Notes: generated by a model not told the origin, from the sequence alone. A DNA stretch of 64,000 nucleotides from Proteles cristata cristata (GCA_017311185.1 JAESUZ010004915.1:124001-188000), one strand, 5' to 3'; shown: positions 46,640-58,739, counted from the stretch's first letter. Numbers and translations: made by a program.

Positions 46640-46795
46640 AACCAGATGTTTAGCATGATTATTTCCTTACTAGCCACGTGGTCTTGGGCAAATCTTTGAT
46701 GCTCTCTGGGTCTCATTCCCCATCTGCAAAACGGGTATAGAAGTTTTTGCTGCAGAGTGTCCTGTGAACTTTCAAATGAATTGCTATGAGAGGAA
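46640..46795 (-). repeat. MIR fragment, reverse
   Basis: CCACGTGGTCTTGGGCAAAT, CTCATTCCCCATCTGCAAAA and CGGGTATAGAAG are the reverse MIR theme. It explains part of a 162-codon minus-strand chance frame here. Confidence 0.65.
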
Positions 46796-47141
46796 ATGCT
46801 CTGGAAACTGGAAAGTTCTCCAGAGTTCCATAGGGAAGCATCATTACTGTTAATGATGTCCTCCTTTCTTGGAACTAAATAATCTATTTCCAGAGACATC
46901 CCTATTTTGTCCTTTGTCTTCTCCCTAAAAATGCAAGAAACATAAGGACATTGTCATTATAGCCTAAAATTCCTGTAGAAAAGACAAACAGCCTTGTGAG
47001 GATACAGTTGCTCTCCATGACTTTTGTCTGAAGAGGGTAACTCAACCTCCACAAAAACCCAGGCAAATGTGTCATATGAAATGTTAACAAGTGTGTCTGG
47101 AAAACAGTGCTGGAGAAGTGGCTAAGAAGATGCCCTTTGAG

Positions 47142-47354
47142 CACCTGGGTGGCTCAATCAGTTAAGTGTCTGACTCTTGATTTTGGCTCAGCTCATGATC
47201 TCCTGGTTTGTAAGTTCGAGCCCAACATCAGGCTCTGCACTAATACCATGGAGCCTGCTTGGGATTCTCTCTCTCCTTCTCTCTGCCCCTCCCATGCTCC
47301 CATGCACATGTACACTCTCTCTCTCAAAATTAATAAACATTTTAAAAAATATAT
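47142..47354 (+). mobile_element. Carnivore SINE
   Basis: Head CACCTGGGTGGCTCAATCAG, B-box-like AAGTTCGAGCCC, pyrimidine body and A-rich tail. The 12-bp duplication atgccctttgag / atgccctttaag lies at 47130-47141 and 47355-47366. Confidence 0.94.
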
Positions 47355-47394
47355 ATGCCCTTTAAGGTTAATTCTGGTCCAACCAATTATTAAT

Positions 47395-47535
47395 GGAGTC
47401 ACTTAAGTCACTTAGCCTCCCTATGTATGACTTGTCTTATCTATAAACTTTGGATAAAAATACCTACTTCATAGTAGGATTATGAGAGAATCAAATGGGA
47501 TAAATTAGGTGTGCCTTAAACAGCCTCAGGCCCAT
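47395..47535 (-). repeat. MIR fragment, reverse
   Basis: TAAGTCACTTAGCCTCCCTA, TACCTACTTCATAGTAGGAT, GAGAGAATCAAATGGGATAA is the reverse MIR core. Confidence 0.65.
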
Positions 47536-49029
47536 CAGCCCATGGGTATAAATGAAGCAATACAATACACACATTGCACTGGCCTAGAGTCAATGCTCAC
47601 ATTACTTAATGCATTTCTGTCACCCATCCCAGTCCATCCCAGCCTTTACAGACTACAGTCCCTTCAGAAGCCACGTTTGCCTTATGAAGAAATAAGGATG
47701 CTTGTTCCCCATACTGAGTCACACTTAAGCTCAGAAGCAAGTTCTTTTGTGCTCATGGATAAAGAAAACAATCCCTCCAGCTTTGGCCTACAGCCCACAT
47801 TGGCCCTTCTCATTCAGGGCCAATGTGACTAACAGACATCTTATTGTTTTCTCCATTTCTATCTTTGTCCCTTTGGAACCATGCCTATTATCTTTCTTAA
47901 TTAAAAGCACTCTTCTCCCTCTGCATATCAATTCTAAAAAATGCTTAGGAGACTTCCAGCTCTACCAGTAAGAAAGATGCAACCAGTCTTGAAATCTATT
48001 TAGACTCAGCTGGACTCAGGCTGTACCCACAAAGGGAGTCCAGTGTCTGGCACGTGGTCACTGCTGAGTGGCAATGCTTAAGAGATCCAAACATAGTGCT
48101 TGTTGCTCTATTCAACTTGTCTAACTGAAGACACATCTGGGCCCTTCACTCCCTTCTCTCCCTCTCTCCTCTTGATTGCTTCTTTATCTCTAGGCTCACA
48201 GGGATGCTATTTTCCTTTCCTTCCCCTCCATCATCCCTTCCTTCTTCGTGACTCCTGGTCTACCTTAATGAGGATCATTTGAATCTCCTATGTGCTGAAA
48301 TAACTTTGTAGACATGTGTCCTCCAAGCTCAAATGCCACAGGAAAGTGGGACAGAGAGACTCAGAAGGTCCTGTTTATATGACAGAATCCTTAACTCCAC
48401 CCTGTAGAAGGGATAGAGGTCCCTTTGGACATAACAAAGCAAGCATCTATTACAAAGAAAAAAAAAAAGAGAACACATGAATACAAGTTGTTTCAGCCAC
48501 TGCCTGTGAGCTCTACAGCCTGCCTGGCATCCCAAGGTGGGTATGACAGTCCAACCCTTAAGGAGCCATCAGGTGGTGGGGAAGGGAGGGACAGGGATGC
48601 TAGGACTATGGCAGCAGTAGTCTCTGCACTTCACTAGCTGAGCAAAGTAGAATTCACAGCAGTCACCCCTTTCAGACTTGCAGGTGGTTCCAGCTCTAGC
48701 GTCCTGACTTGTGGCTTGGTTTGTGGGACCTAAGCACGGCACTGGCCATGGTTCAAAGTGATGGGACTCCTAATGTAGCAATTCCATTGTGCTGAGCCTT
48801 CCAGACTGAAAGTTCAGAGGTTCCCCTTCATGACTCTGCCAAGCTCCTGGGTGATTCCTGGCTCAGAAAGCTAATCTCACATGAAATAAAGCCCTGAGAC
48901 AGGACCATGGGAAGGAGAAGAAATGAATGTGGGGGGCAGGGGGGTATCATTAACCCTACTAAGACAGTTCCCTCTTTCTCCACACCACTGTACTAAGGAA
49001 GTAATATCCCCTGTGATTGTCATTCATTT
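47536..49029. other. Intron sequence with no recognised element
   Basis: Frames at 47509-47971 are chance; no gene signal. Confidence 0.5.
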
Positions 49030-49560
49030 CCTTAGACGTCATTTAACCAACATTCACTGTGTCTACTACGCCACTGGGGAGACTGAGAAGACAAAGACCC
49101 AGGCCTCACCCTTGAAAGGTTCATATAGCAAAGGAGAGAAGTGTGAACAACAGTGAACACAATCATCTCTGAGCAGGACATTTAAACATAGATGGGAAGG
49201 GGCAGCAGGGAGGCCAGAGGAAGCAGTGACCAGCTTGGTCATGACCCCAAGAAAAGTTTCCCGGAAGTGGAAATGTTTGAGATGGGGCTAAGAGGATGAG
49301 AGGTCCTGGATGGAATGTCAATTTAGCAGAGAGGTATGGGAGGACACTGTAGGCAGAGGGAGGTAAAAGTTGAAAAGTCACAGAGACCTGAGGGAGAGTG
49401 GCATGCTTGGGGATGCGTTTGGAGGGGGACATGCACTCTGCCATGACTGTATCACTGTAGGAAAGGGGCGGACTGGAAAGCTTGTCCAAACCAAACCCTT
49501 GAGGTAATTTCATTACACAGCCACTTGGACTTTATCCTGGCAGCACTATCCCAGGGGGAT
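49030..49560 (-). mobile_element. Antisense L2 fragment
   Basis: Reverse L2 order: ACATTCACTGTGTCTACTAC, CCCAGGCCTCACCCTTGAAA, then GGAAATGTTTGAGATGGGGC and ACTGTAGGCAGAGGGAGGTA. Confidence 0.6.
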
Positions 49561-49744
49561 TTTCTGTGATGCTGGAAATGTTCTATTTTTCTGCTCTCTG
49601 ACATGGTAGGCACTGGCTTCTTATGGCTAGGCAGCACTTAAAATGTGGCTAATATACTTATGGAACTCAATTCTTAATAATTTTTAAATTAATAACTTAA
49701 ATATCAAAGCACATGTGGGCAGCAGGTACCACACTGGACAATAT

Positions 49745-50300
49745 GGGTGCACACCCTCCCTCATGCCTTCAACAGGCTTTCAGTGAGTCACTACAGACCA
49801 TGCTGTGCTAATCACTGGGGACATCATGGTGAATAGAAATGACACGATGTCAGCCATCATGGGAAAGACAGGTATTAATCAAAACATCACACCAACAAAC
49901 TGTCATGCTGCCACTGAAGTAACTATTATAAAAGAGACCAGGGTATGATAACTTCTAAAGCTAGATGTGACCTAATCATGGAGGTCAGTGAAGGGTTCTC
50001 TGGGGAAGTCATATTTGCCCTGAGAGCTAAAGAATAAAAAGTTAACCAGACTTTGGGAGGACATTTCTGAAGGACGGAACATGCTCAACGCATAGTCGAA
50101 GGCCCTGTGGTGAGAAACAAAAGACAGCACATAAGAGAAACTGAAAGGTAAATGTGGCTGAGTTGGAAGGCGTCCAGAAGAGCAGGGTGTGGGATGAGTG
50201 TAAAGGCGCAGACAGGGCCCAGACCTTGCAGAGGCTCCTAGACGATGCTAAAGGATGTTGTTCTCATTCATTTCTAAGAATAATAGGAAGCCACTGGAGA
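49745..50300 (-). mobile_element. Antisense L2 3' fragment
   Basis: GCTGTGCTAATCACTGGGGA, GTCATATTTGCCCTGAGAGC, TGCTCAACGCATAGTCGAAG, AATAGGAAGCCACTGGAGAA are all reverse L2 themes in order. Confidence 0.68.
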
Positions 50301-50424
50301 ACTTTAATGAGAAGTGGTTATAAGATGAGGAAAGATGCGTAGACAGCTCTTCCTCTGAGAAAGGCTGCAAGGCAAACAGGGCGGGTATGGATGCTGCACA
50401 GTTGTTGGGCAAAAGTGGGTATTA

Positions 50425-50456
50425 GTCAACACAGGCATTATTATGCCTGTGTTGAC
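50425..50456. repeat. Perfect inverted repeat: 14-bp arms, 4-base loop
   Basis: gtcaacacaggcat - tatt - atgcctgtgttgac with no mismatch. It lies just after an antisense L2 end and matches no element I recognise. There is no T run after it and no reason to call it a terminator in this genome. Confidence 0.95.
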
Positions 50457-52189
50457 AAGCACAGCTGAAGCTGTAGGGGCTTTTAGCAAAAGGTGGCTTA
50501 TTTACTGCTCATTCTGTTTCCATCTTGGAAGAGATGGTAGGCACAACTACCCTCTCCAAAGCTCCCCCACTGCCAAACGGAAGTCCAGCGATGCAGAGTC
50601 CCACACCAGCAAGTAAATTCTTCTACCTAGAAGGGACTCACATTGTTTCCCCTACAACCTGTTGTCAACAGTTAGTCACAGAGCCCACCAGCACCATGAG
50701 AGAAGCCAGGGAGTATAACCCTGCCGTATTTTGAAAGATGAGAAAAATGAAGCTATTCAGCAGATAGCACTAATGACTATCAAAAGGACAAAAGTTGAAG
50801 GAATTCATATTAATAGCCTCAACTTCTCTATAAATAGGAAGCAGAATCAACCTCTGAGATAGAAGGCAGCCTCAAAAAAGTGAGAAAAAAAAGTTGAGGA
50901 AAAAATTCCATGGGAGATAGAAGAGACAGCTGAACAGTAGAGCTGAGAGCCCAGCCAAGCCTGGAGAGACTGTAAAATTCTTTGCCAATAGCCTGTGTTC
51001 TTAATAAAAATAGAAAATCTCTACCAAAAAAATGGTAACACGCCAAGTTGATGTCCTCCATGAACCTCAATTCCATGCTGTCAACTTCATTTCAAGATTT
51101 CTTCACAGACCTGGAGCCCTGAACCACACAAAATGAGCCCACAGTTTTCCTCTCAGAGCATAATGCCAAGGAGTGAGGGGCGAGCTGGGGGGCAGGGGGC
51201 CGACTGCACCCGTATCACTGCTCTGTCTAAAGCTGGGCCAGGGCTCTAACACCAGCAGAAGTCTCTTTGCTTCCTTCTCCCCAAAATCACCACCTTGTGC
51301 ATATTTTACAGTCATGCTGTAAATGGGCCCATTTTCCTACCCGGAAAAACTCCCAGGAGAAGAAAACAAAAACATGTTATGGTTGCAAGTCTGTGTGCTC
51401 AAGTTCTAGGCTTGCTGAGTATGTGGCTTTAGCTAAGTGACCTAACCCACGAGCCCACAGCAACCTCCCACATAAGGTGGACCTTGATGCTCAAGAGTCT
51501 CCTGACCTAAATCTGCACCAATAGAGACAAGGAGGTTCAGCAGGAGAAGCACAGTTGACTGATACCCCTCACTCCAAGTGCAGTGACCATGGGGAGGGAC
51601 AGAGAGAGAGGGAAGATGACCTCTGCTGGGGTTCTGTTTCATTTCCTCTGTCTGCACAGAGCACAGGAACAGTGAGCAAAGGGGACCTGGGGACACCAGG
51701 GCTTTCTAGAGGACATCTGAGAGTCCATTCAGACACTCACACGCTCTAAGCAGACATTCTCCCACTGTGTTTTCCTGCTGAGGCATCGTTTTACCAGATG
51801 CTCAGAGTTATGAAGATCAGAGTTGTCATAAACACAGTCTGGCTGGTCAGGCACTACCCCAAACTGCACTGCAGGGTGCCCAGTAGCTGCCAAACACTGT
51901 TAGAATCTACTGGTGTCAAAAGCATCAATCTGCATCCTCTTTGGGAATTCCTCTCAGCACTTCCGTAGCCCTAGCCTGACCACACGGCACAAAAATGATC
52001 AATGTCCGTTAATCTGTCAGCTCAGAGGGACTATCTTTTGTAATGATTAAATGAAGTTCATTCTTCTCAAAAGCAAATCTTAAGAAGGATTAATCCAAGT
52101 ATGCATGTACCCCTTTTCTGCCTGGCTAAACTCTCAGAAGAAGAGATGCCCTAGTGGGCATCAGTACAATGTTGCATCTGGATGCCTGA
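50457..52189. other. Intron sequence with no recognised element
   Basis: No gene or named repeat after the hairpin. Confidence 0.5.
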
Positions 52190-52385
52190 CTGTGACTGTT
52201 TGAGTCCTAAGTCCCTCCCTTGCTAGGTATGTGCCTTCAGACAACATATTTCATTCATGGGCCTCAGTTTCCTGATCTCTATAATGAGAGCAAATAATAC
52301 CTAATAAACAATAATCAATGTTTATTAACACACATAATGCAGCTAGAACATGGTAAGTGCAAAATAAATGTTAGCTAATGGAAGC
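52190..52385 (-). repeat. MIR, reverse
   Basis: GGGCCTCAGTTTCCTGATCT, ATAATGAGAGCAAATAATAC, and AAGTGCAAAATAAATGTTAG are the reverse MIR core and end. Confidence 0.72.
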
Positions 52386-52431
52386 TGTTTGCTATGTTGG
52401 TTTTATAAGTAAAATTATCCGTAAGTCTAAA

Positions 52432-52672
52432 CCAGTGTTTCTCAAACTCAGTACTACTGACATTAGGGGCCAGTTTTTTTTTTTTTTTTTGCTGGGGGCA
52501 CCATCCTGTGCACTACAGGACAGTGAGCAATGTCAGGGCCTCTACCTGCTAGATGCCAGTAGCATTCTCCCCCCATGTTGTGTCAACCAAAAATGTCTCC
52601 AGATAGTCTCTAATGTCCCTGGGGGAAAGGGTGGGAACAAAATCATTCCACATTGAGAAGCTCTAGGATGGT
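52432..52672 (-). mobile_element. MER5A-like hAT-Charlie element, reverse orientation
   Basis: Non-autonomous DNA transposon with the terminal CAGTGTTTCTCAAAC. Reverse body themes are CATCCTGTGCACTACAGGAC, GGGCCTCTACCTGCTAGATG, CCAGTAGCATTCTCCCC, and AACCAAAAATGTCTCCAGAT. A poly(T) run interrupts it at about 52473. Confidence 0.85.
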
Positions 52673-52814
52673 TTTCAGAATCTAGGCCACAGCCTCTTAA
52701 CGACAAACCAGGGGGGCAGGGTTCACAGTTCTCTAAGCATGTAATGCATCTCTCCAGACCAAATCCAAGATGAAATCAAACTCAAACTCACTGTATCTCT
52801 CTAGAACTGAATTC

Positions 52815-53172
52815 TCAAACTTAGCCACACCATGAAGCCACCTGAGAGCTTTATTTAAAAACACCAATGTCGGTGACGCACCCACAGTCTCCAATCCAAT
52901 TCTTCCAAGCCTAGGGAATGTGGTTTTTTTTTTTAATTTTTAATGTTTATTTATTCTAGAGAGAGAGAGACAGACAGAGGGGAGGGCAGAGAGAGAGGGA
53001 GACACAGAATCTGAAGCAGACTCCAGGCTCTGAGCTGTCAGCACAGAGCCTGACATGGGGCTCAAACTCACAAATTGTGAGATCGTGACCTAAGCCGAAG
53101 TCGATGCTTATCTGACCAAGCCACCCAGGAACCCCGTGAATGTGTTTTTTAAAGGCTCTCATGATTCTAAAT
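52815..53172 (+). mobile_element. hAT-Charlie remnant split by a SINE
   Basis: TCTCAAACTTAGCCACACCA, GAAGCCACCTGAGAGCTTTA and AAAAACACCAATGTCGG before the SINE (52923-53137), and TTTTTTAAAGGCTCTCATGA after it, match one non-autonomous hAT body. Confidence 0.55.
52923..53137 (-). mobile_element. Carnivore SINE, reverse, interrupting a hAT remnant
   Basis: Reverse SINE from T-rich tail to head (GCCACCCAGGAACCCC). The short duplication gaatgtg lies at 52916-52922 and 53138-53144. Sequence on both sides appears to belong to one older DNA-transposon fragment. Confidence 0.9.
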
Positions 53173-54539
53173 TGCGGAAAGACTGAGCTCCTACAAAGTG
53201 GGACCTCTCCTCATTCATCTTGGTCTGTGAACAGTACTTACCCAGCACATAATGTACAGGCTCCCCGCTGAGTAAATGAATAGAAGGGCACAAAGTGCAA
53301 AGTCATAGGCTTTAATCCTTCTCCAACTAACTATAATTCCCTTTGTGATTAAAAGGCCTTATAATATTCAGGTGATGTTCCAGGCTGGTCTCAAAGTATG
53401 AGGCCACCACCTCCATTTTCTCCATTGATGACATGTGTCCTCTGGGGTTGGAAATCTGGAAAAGAACTCTTACTATCCAAAGAAAGCCTAAAATTGGTTC
53501 CTGCCTGGCAGTCTTAGGGAGGGAGCAAAGAGGTGGGTGGCTCCCAGGGTGCCTGTGCATAGTCAGGGAGAGACCCAGGGGCCTTTGTCCCCCCAAAGAG
53601 GGACTCAGATCACTGACTATTCCACAGCAGATCTCAGGATTGCTCCCTGCACTCACTAGTATGAGTTTCAAACCTGCCCCCACATCTGCCTGGCTCCATT
53701 TTCAGAGGGAAAAGCAGAGCACCTGAAGCCTCCTCTCTGCCCTTCCTCAGGCCTGCTGTAAATCATCCAACACAACTTCCTCTAAAGATCAGATACTACT
53801 ATGCTGTTGCAAAAGAGATTTCAGATCCTCAAAGTAAGGGCTGTCACAATAGGGGAGAAAATTATCGCCTTCTGGTTATTTTGCTGCCTTTTGTTCAGCT
53901 CTTTCACTATATAAATATTTGCATGAAAGGATAATCCTTTAAAGCATTTTCCTTCTTCTTGGTTATCATGTTTCCTAGGCTACGCAGCCTTAGCTTTTGA
54001 AACTATCATGATATTCATCATGTGCTGCATTTGCTGAAATAGTCTGATTATTATTACATCCTGATTTGGAAGTTAACAAGAAGAAAAGAATTTGAGGAGC
54101 ATTCAAGGGAGTAACATAAATCCCCAATGCCTCCAAGAAAGAGATGCAAATCAGATGCATTTACTTGTCCAAAGTGGAAAGAACAAGAGCCATTTTCAAA
54201 TTGTCACTTTTATCCCAGAGTCATACAGATCTTAGAAATTATAGTCCCCCCAAGGACCTGTGACTAACTCCAGTAATTAAGCTAAAGACAAACTCTCATT
54301 ATTTCTGCACTAAATGCTTATATATGGATTCAGGGTCTTAATGAGCATTTGATCTTTTATATATTCCTCCCATTATGTACCATAATGCATTATTCTTTTA
54401 TTAATATTCATCTCCCTAAGGTCACTTGCAAATTCCTTGATGGAAGGGAAGTTTTGTAAGTGTAATTGTGGATGGAAATCTGTGCTTAAGAGAGATCCCT
54501 TTGCTTACATAATCCAGGCCACAGTCATCCTGTACTTTA
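53173..54539. other. Intron sequence; AT-rich unique stretch at 53960-54430
   Basis: A short L2-like end at about 53220-53285. 53960-54430 is repeat-free and AT-rich. No gene. Confidence 0.45.
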
Positions 54540-54700
54540 AAGACTGGAACAGCCTCTAAGTGTTCTTCCTACCTTTGCCCTCTCCCTCCTCTCCTCCCCC
54601 TGCCTGCCCCCACCACACAAAAGCAACAGTTAGAAAAAAATTTTAACTACTCAGATCATGTCACACCCTGCTCACATCTTCCATCTCAAAGTGAAAGAGA
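54540..54700 (+). mobile_element. Sense L2 fragment next to the NUMT
   Basis: TTCTTCCTACCTTTGCCCTC and CTCAGATCATGTCACACCCT are sense L2 themes. A short reverse L2-like end (CCTCAGGGAGCTTACAGTCT) follows at about 54715-54770. Confidence 0.55.
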
Positions 54701-54787
54701 CAGGTGGAGTTTCTCCCCTCAGGGAGCTTACAGTCTCATAATCCTCAATGCAAGAAGCAGAGGCTGAGACAAGGCTCCTGATATAGG

Positions 54788-55621
54788 CTCCCCGAAATCA
54801 GACGAGCTACCTATGAACAATCTCTACAGGATGAGCTCATCTGTGTTGCAAAATAGTGAGATTTGTAGGTAGAGGTGAAAAGCTTAATGAACCTGGTAAC
54901 ACAGTTGGTTACCGAGAACAGAATTTTCGTACAACTTTAAACTAACTTACCTAACCACCCCAAAATTCCAACAGAAGTTTAAAATACAATCTAAAAAGGT
55001 ACAGCTTTTTAGAACTAGGATACAATCTTTTTTAGAGAGTAAACATAAACAGAACCATATTTGGCTTAAAAGCAGCCATCAACTGAGAAAGCATTCAAGC
55101 TCAACAATTAAAACAACTTAATACCAAAAATATGCAAACATCTCCTAAGTTAATAGTGAGTTAATCTATTCAACAATAGAAGCAATAATGTTAATATGAG
55201 TAACAAGAAATATTTCTCCTTGCATAGCTTTTATCAGAGTGGATAACCACTGATAATTAACAATATAAAATTAATCTAACTATAAACTAAATATCAAACC
55301 ACCTGTTGACTCGACATAGGCATGCAACCAAGGAAAGATTAAAAGAAGTAAAAGGAACTCGGCAAACACAAACCCGCCTGTTTACCAAAAACATCACCTC
55401 TAACACTTCTAGTATTAGAGGCACTGCCTGCCCAGTGACATTCCTTAAAAGGCCACAGTATCCTAACTGTGCAAAGGTAGTATAATCATTTGTTCCCTAA
55501 ATAGGGACTTGTATGAATAGCCACAGAAGGGTTGTACTGTCTCTTACTTCCAATCCATGACACTAACCTTCCTGTGAAGAGGCAGGAATATGCCAGTAAA
55601 ATGAGAAGACCCTATGGAGCT
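54788..55621 (+). pseudogene. Nuclear mitochondrial insertion (NUMT): mitochondrial 16S rRNA fragment
   Basis: About 830 bp collinear with the central and 3' parts of the mammalian mitochondrial large-subunit rRNA. Diagnostic blocks in order are AGACGAGCTACCTATGAACA, GGTAGAGGTGAAAAGC, GGTACAGCTTTTTAGAACTA, GCAATAATGTTAATATGAGT, AGTAAAAGGAACTCGGCAAA, CCTGCCCAGTGACAT, TGTGCAAAGGTAGTATAATC, and GAGAAGACCCTATGGAGC at the 3' edge. Substitutions and small indels are scattered throughout (for example GGCCACAGTATCC where rRNA has a GGCCGCGGTATCC-type motif). This is an old nuclear copy rather than live mitochondrial DNA or an assembly join, and unique sequence flanks both edges. It does not encode a working rRNA. 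Confidence 0.93.
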
Positions 55622-55934
55622 ATAAGTGGTTTCAAAGCTAAGAAGTGGTTTGGGTGAAGCCTAACTTCAGCCTGATCTCATGGGAGAGCTCTGGAGTGTA
55701 AGCAGCACTGTAGCGCAGCAAGAGGCATCTGTATCAGTCAGTCTTTACTTGCAGGTTGCCCTCAGGGGAGAGGCATAACCTCCCAGGCATTTCTGAGCAA
55801 AGCAGCTCCCAGTGGCAGAGGTAAACTTCTGCAGAAGGATTTATCAGTGAGCACTCAGCAGCCAACACCCCCACCAGCAGGGGATGGGCATGCCTAACTG
55901 GTAAAGGGATATAGATAGGCAGGCCACTAACAGC

Positions 55935-56400
55935 ATCTTCTTGCCTTTAACATGTTTAAAATCCAAACTACTAACCATGGCCTACAAGGTGATGCATGGC
56001 CTATCCTCTGCCTTCCTCTCCAAATTCACCTGGCACCAAGCTCAGTCCTGCTCACTCTTCTCCAACTACATTGCCTTCTTCTCTGTCCCTTCATCACTCC
56101 ACATTAGTGCCCAACCCAGAGAAGTTATTGATCCTTTTCCCCCAAATCTCTTCTGGCTAGACCTTCTTCATTGTTCAAAACTCAGACCTCCTGGTGAGAC
56201 AGGCCCTCCTGCTCATTCTGTCTGAAGCAGTCACCATGTTGCTCCTTGCCTCATGGGCCACTCTCTACCCCAGTACCCTCTTCTGTTGGAACATCATCTG
56301 TTTACCTGTTTACTACTCCCCCAACACACTCAACTCTGTGGCAGCAGCTCACCACTGTATCCCTAGCCTACGGTAGACCAAAGCAAGCAAGAGATTCTCA
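55935..56400 (+). mobile_element. Sense L2 3' fragment
   Basis: GGCCTACAAGGTGATGCATG, CACTCTTCTCCAACTACATT, TTACCTGTTTACTACTCCCC, and CACCACTGTATCCCTAGCCT follow the L2 3' end in order. Confidence 0.8.
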
Positions 56401-56725
56401 AAATTACTTACTGATCAACTGACTGAATCAATGAATGAAACACACCTGAGTTTTCTTCCAGGTTTTATTTTTCTGAAATATAATAAAATCTCATGTTCTA
56501 GGGGAGACACATTCCTAAAAACTGTTGAGGAAACTCTCAGGATTCTCTTGAGAATCAAAATAACATAAATAGCAAAGTAGCCCATGATGAGTCACTGAAT
56601 ATTAGGTACTATGTGTCTCATTCTTGAACTCCTATAACTATTGGCACTGAGTTCATGGAAACTCAGACCACCACTGACATGGTTATTTTATGAATAAATG
56701 AATGAATGAGAGAGAGGGAGGGAGA

Positions 56726-56787
56726 GGAAGGAAGGAAGGAAGGAAGGAAGGAAGGAAGGAAAGTAGGAAGGAAGGAAGGAAGGAAGG
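56726..56787. repeat. (GGAA)n microsatellite with one interruption
   Basis: GGAA array broken once by AAGTA, preceded by GAAT and GAGA/GGGA tracts from 56690. Confidence 0.97.
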
Positions 56788-57059
56788 GCGAGCTTGGTTG
56801 TTTATTTAAATATAAAATACCACTGCTTGAATAATAAAGTTCATAATACTCAGGCCATCAAAACTGAATCCTGAAGAAATTATCAATCAATTTTTATATT
56901 ATTATTCCATAATAAACACATCTGACGTATCATCATTTGATTGCTTGCTTGCTTCCCTTCTAATAGGTATTAGCTCTTTCTAAACAGGCAAATTTGCAAA
57001 CTTCACGGAGGAGGAGATAATCATGTGATACCTGTTATCAGCTAAATCTGGGAGCATTA

Positions 57060-57450
57060 AAAAGACCCAGCCCCTGGCATCAGGAGCTTATATCCTAAAG
57101 GGCTACAAAGACCTGAATTCAGCCCCTTATCCAGCAAAGAAAGCGAAGATTAACTCAGGCAAAAATGATGTGGGAAATCTTTAAGGAAGAAGAAGGGGTA
57201 GCTTATGAGTCAAACCCTAAAAGATGGGTCAGAGCTCAAAAGAAAAGAGGAATGAAGATGTTCCAGACAAAGAAATGGGAGGGAAGCACAAAAGGGTGAT
57301 AATGTTTGGAGAATTGCAGACCATGAGAGTGAAGGCATGTGGGAAAAGAGGCTGGGCAAGAAGGAACAAAATGGGGTTGGCAACTGGAGACCAGGAGCCT
57401 GGGGACAGAGCAAATACAAACTGCTGGGGATGTGGGGCCAGGTGTGATGG
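57060..57450 (-). mobile_element. Antisense L2 fragment
   Basis: CATCAGGAGCTTATATCCTA, GGGTAGCTTATGAGTCAAAC and GAATGAAGATGTTCCAGACA are reverse L2 themes. Confidence 0.5.
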
Positions 57451-57599
57451 GCTATGCAGATGTGCTGAAGTATATGGCCTTCATTCCATAACAGAAATGG
57501 AATCAATGACGTTGTCTTTACAAGTTGCCTTTATAATCATACTTCCTTCGTTTATTACACAAACAGCATAAAAACAGGAAAAATTTTTAAAAAGAAAAG

Positions 57600-58110
57600 A
57601 ATAGTCTACAGTCAGGTCCACAGGTTGATTGTTTCCACTTCTTTACATTCCTCCAACTCTTTCCCATACACACACATGTACTTACATACTTACAACCATA
57701 GGGTAAATAATTCTGTGATGTGATTCACCTAGCATTAGAAGGTAAACACTTTTCTATTTTTTCTATATTATTTTTATGCCAGGATAAGACTCATATATCA
57801 CTGTTTATGTCTTGTCTACTGATGACCATTTGCTCTTTTATAGATTTATGTTTTAGTATTATCTCCATACATACCACTTTCTTTCCTTCTTTTTGTTATT
57901 TCCAAAAATTGAGTTTCTGCGAATGAGGCTCCTGGGTCAAAGGACACAAATATTTGTGAAACACATATAGCAAAATTATTTTTCCAAAGAGGTATACTAT
58001 TTTTCAATATCAGCAGTATTATACAACTTAACTGGTTTCATCAGTACTTTGCAAGCATTAAATATATTAAAATGTACTCCTCTGGTCACTATGCAGATGA
58101 GGATTTTCTA
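57600..58110 (-). mobile_element. Probable antisense L1M fragment
   Basis: AT-rich reverse L1-like text: TGACCATTTGCTCTTTTATA, AAATTGAGTTTCTGCGAATG followed by AGGCTCCTGGGTCAAAGGAC, and CTCTGGTCACTATGCAGATG. Strongly decayed, so family level only. Confidence 0.5.
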
Positions 58111-58739
58111 TGTGAGTTTCCCCCCACCCATAGCCATTCACTACACACCACCACCAACATCCTTTAGCATTTGTATATTGGAGCCTTGACCTTTTCCATG
58201 TTGGCATGAATGGGTCTTGGGCAATATAGAATTTTTTACATCTATTTGCGGCGAAGTCAGTGCTAGATCACGACTGTAGGTAGCCTTGTTACCCTAAGAC
58301 AGTTCTAGTAGCAGGGCTTGATAGTGTATAGGAGAATGGGAACTAGATAAGATGCTACTGGAGGAGTCCAATGGGAGGTGATGAGGGCCTAAATGGTAGC
58401 TGTGTTCATGAAAAGAAGGAAGAATCTATAATTGGTATTTTGGAAGGAGAAAATAGGACTTTGCAATTCAGCACACAAATTTAACCTAGAAACTTCTGTA
58501 GGAGTCTGGCCTATCAACCACAGGACAAAGTATATTATTCAGATTCCAGTTAGGTGATAGAGGGCACTAGAGGCCACTGGAGGCCATCTTGGAACCTGGG
58601 AGACTTTGTGGTAGGATGAGGCAGTGCAGAGCCCTGGACCCACATGGGTCAGGGAAGGACTAGGCAGGGGACAAGGAGAGAAGGAATCAGGACTCAAGAG
58701 AAATGCTCAGGAAGAACACATACAGAGTAGTTCTCTCTA
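58111..58739. other. Intron sequence with no recognised element
   Basis: No open frame or repeat recognised. Confidence 0.5.

Noticed and set aside
46411..46899. 162-codon minus-strand open frame
   Set aside because: Lies partly on a reverse MIR, contains no recognisable domain, and has no splice or promoter context; treated as a chance frame.
50425..50456. Rho-independent terminator
   Set aside because: No following T run and the window is a mammalian intron; only the hairpin itself is reported.
54788..55621. Functional ribosomal RNA gene
   Set aside because: Mutated at conserved 16S motifs and flanked by nuclear intron sequence, so a NUMT and not a working rRNA.
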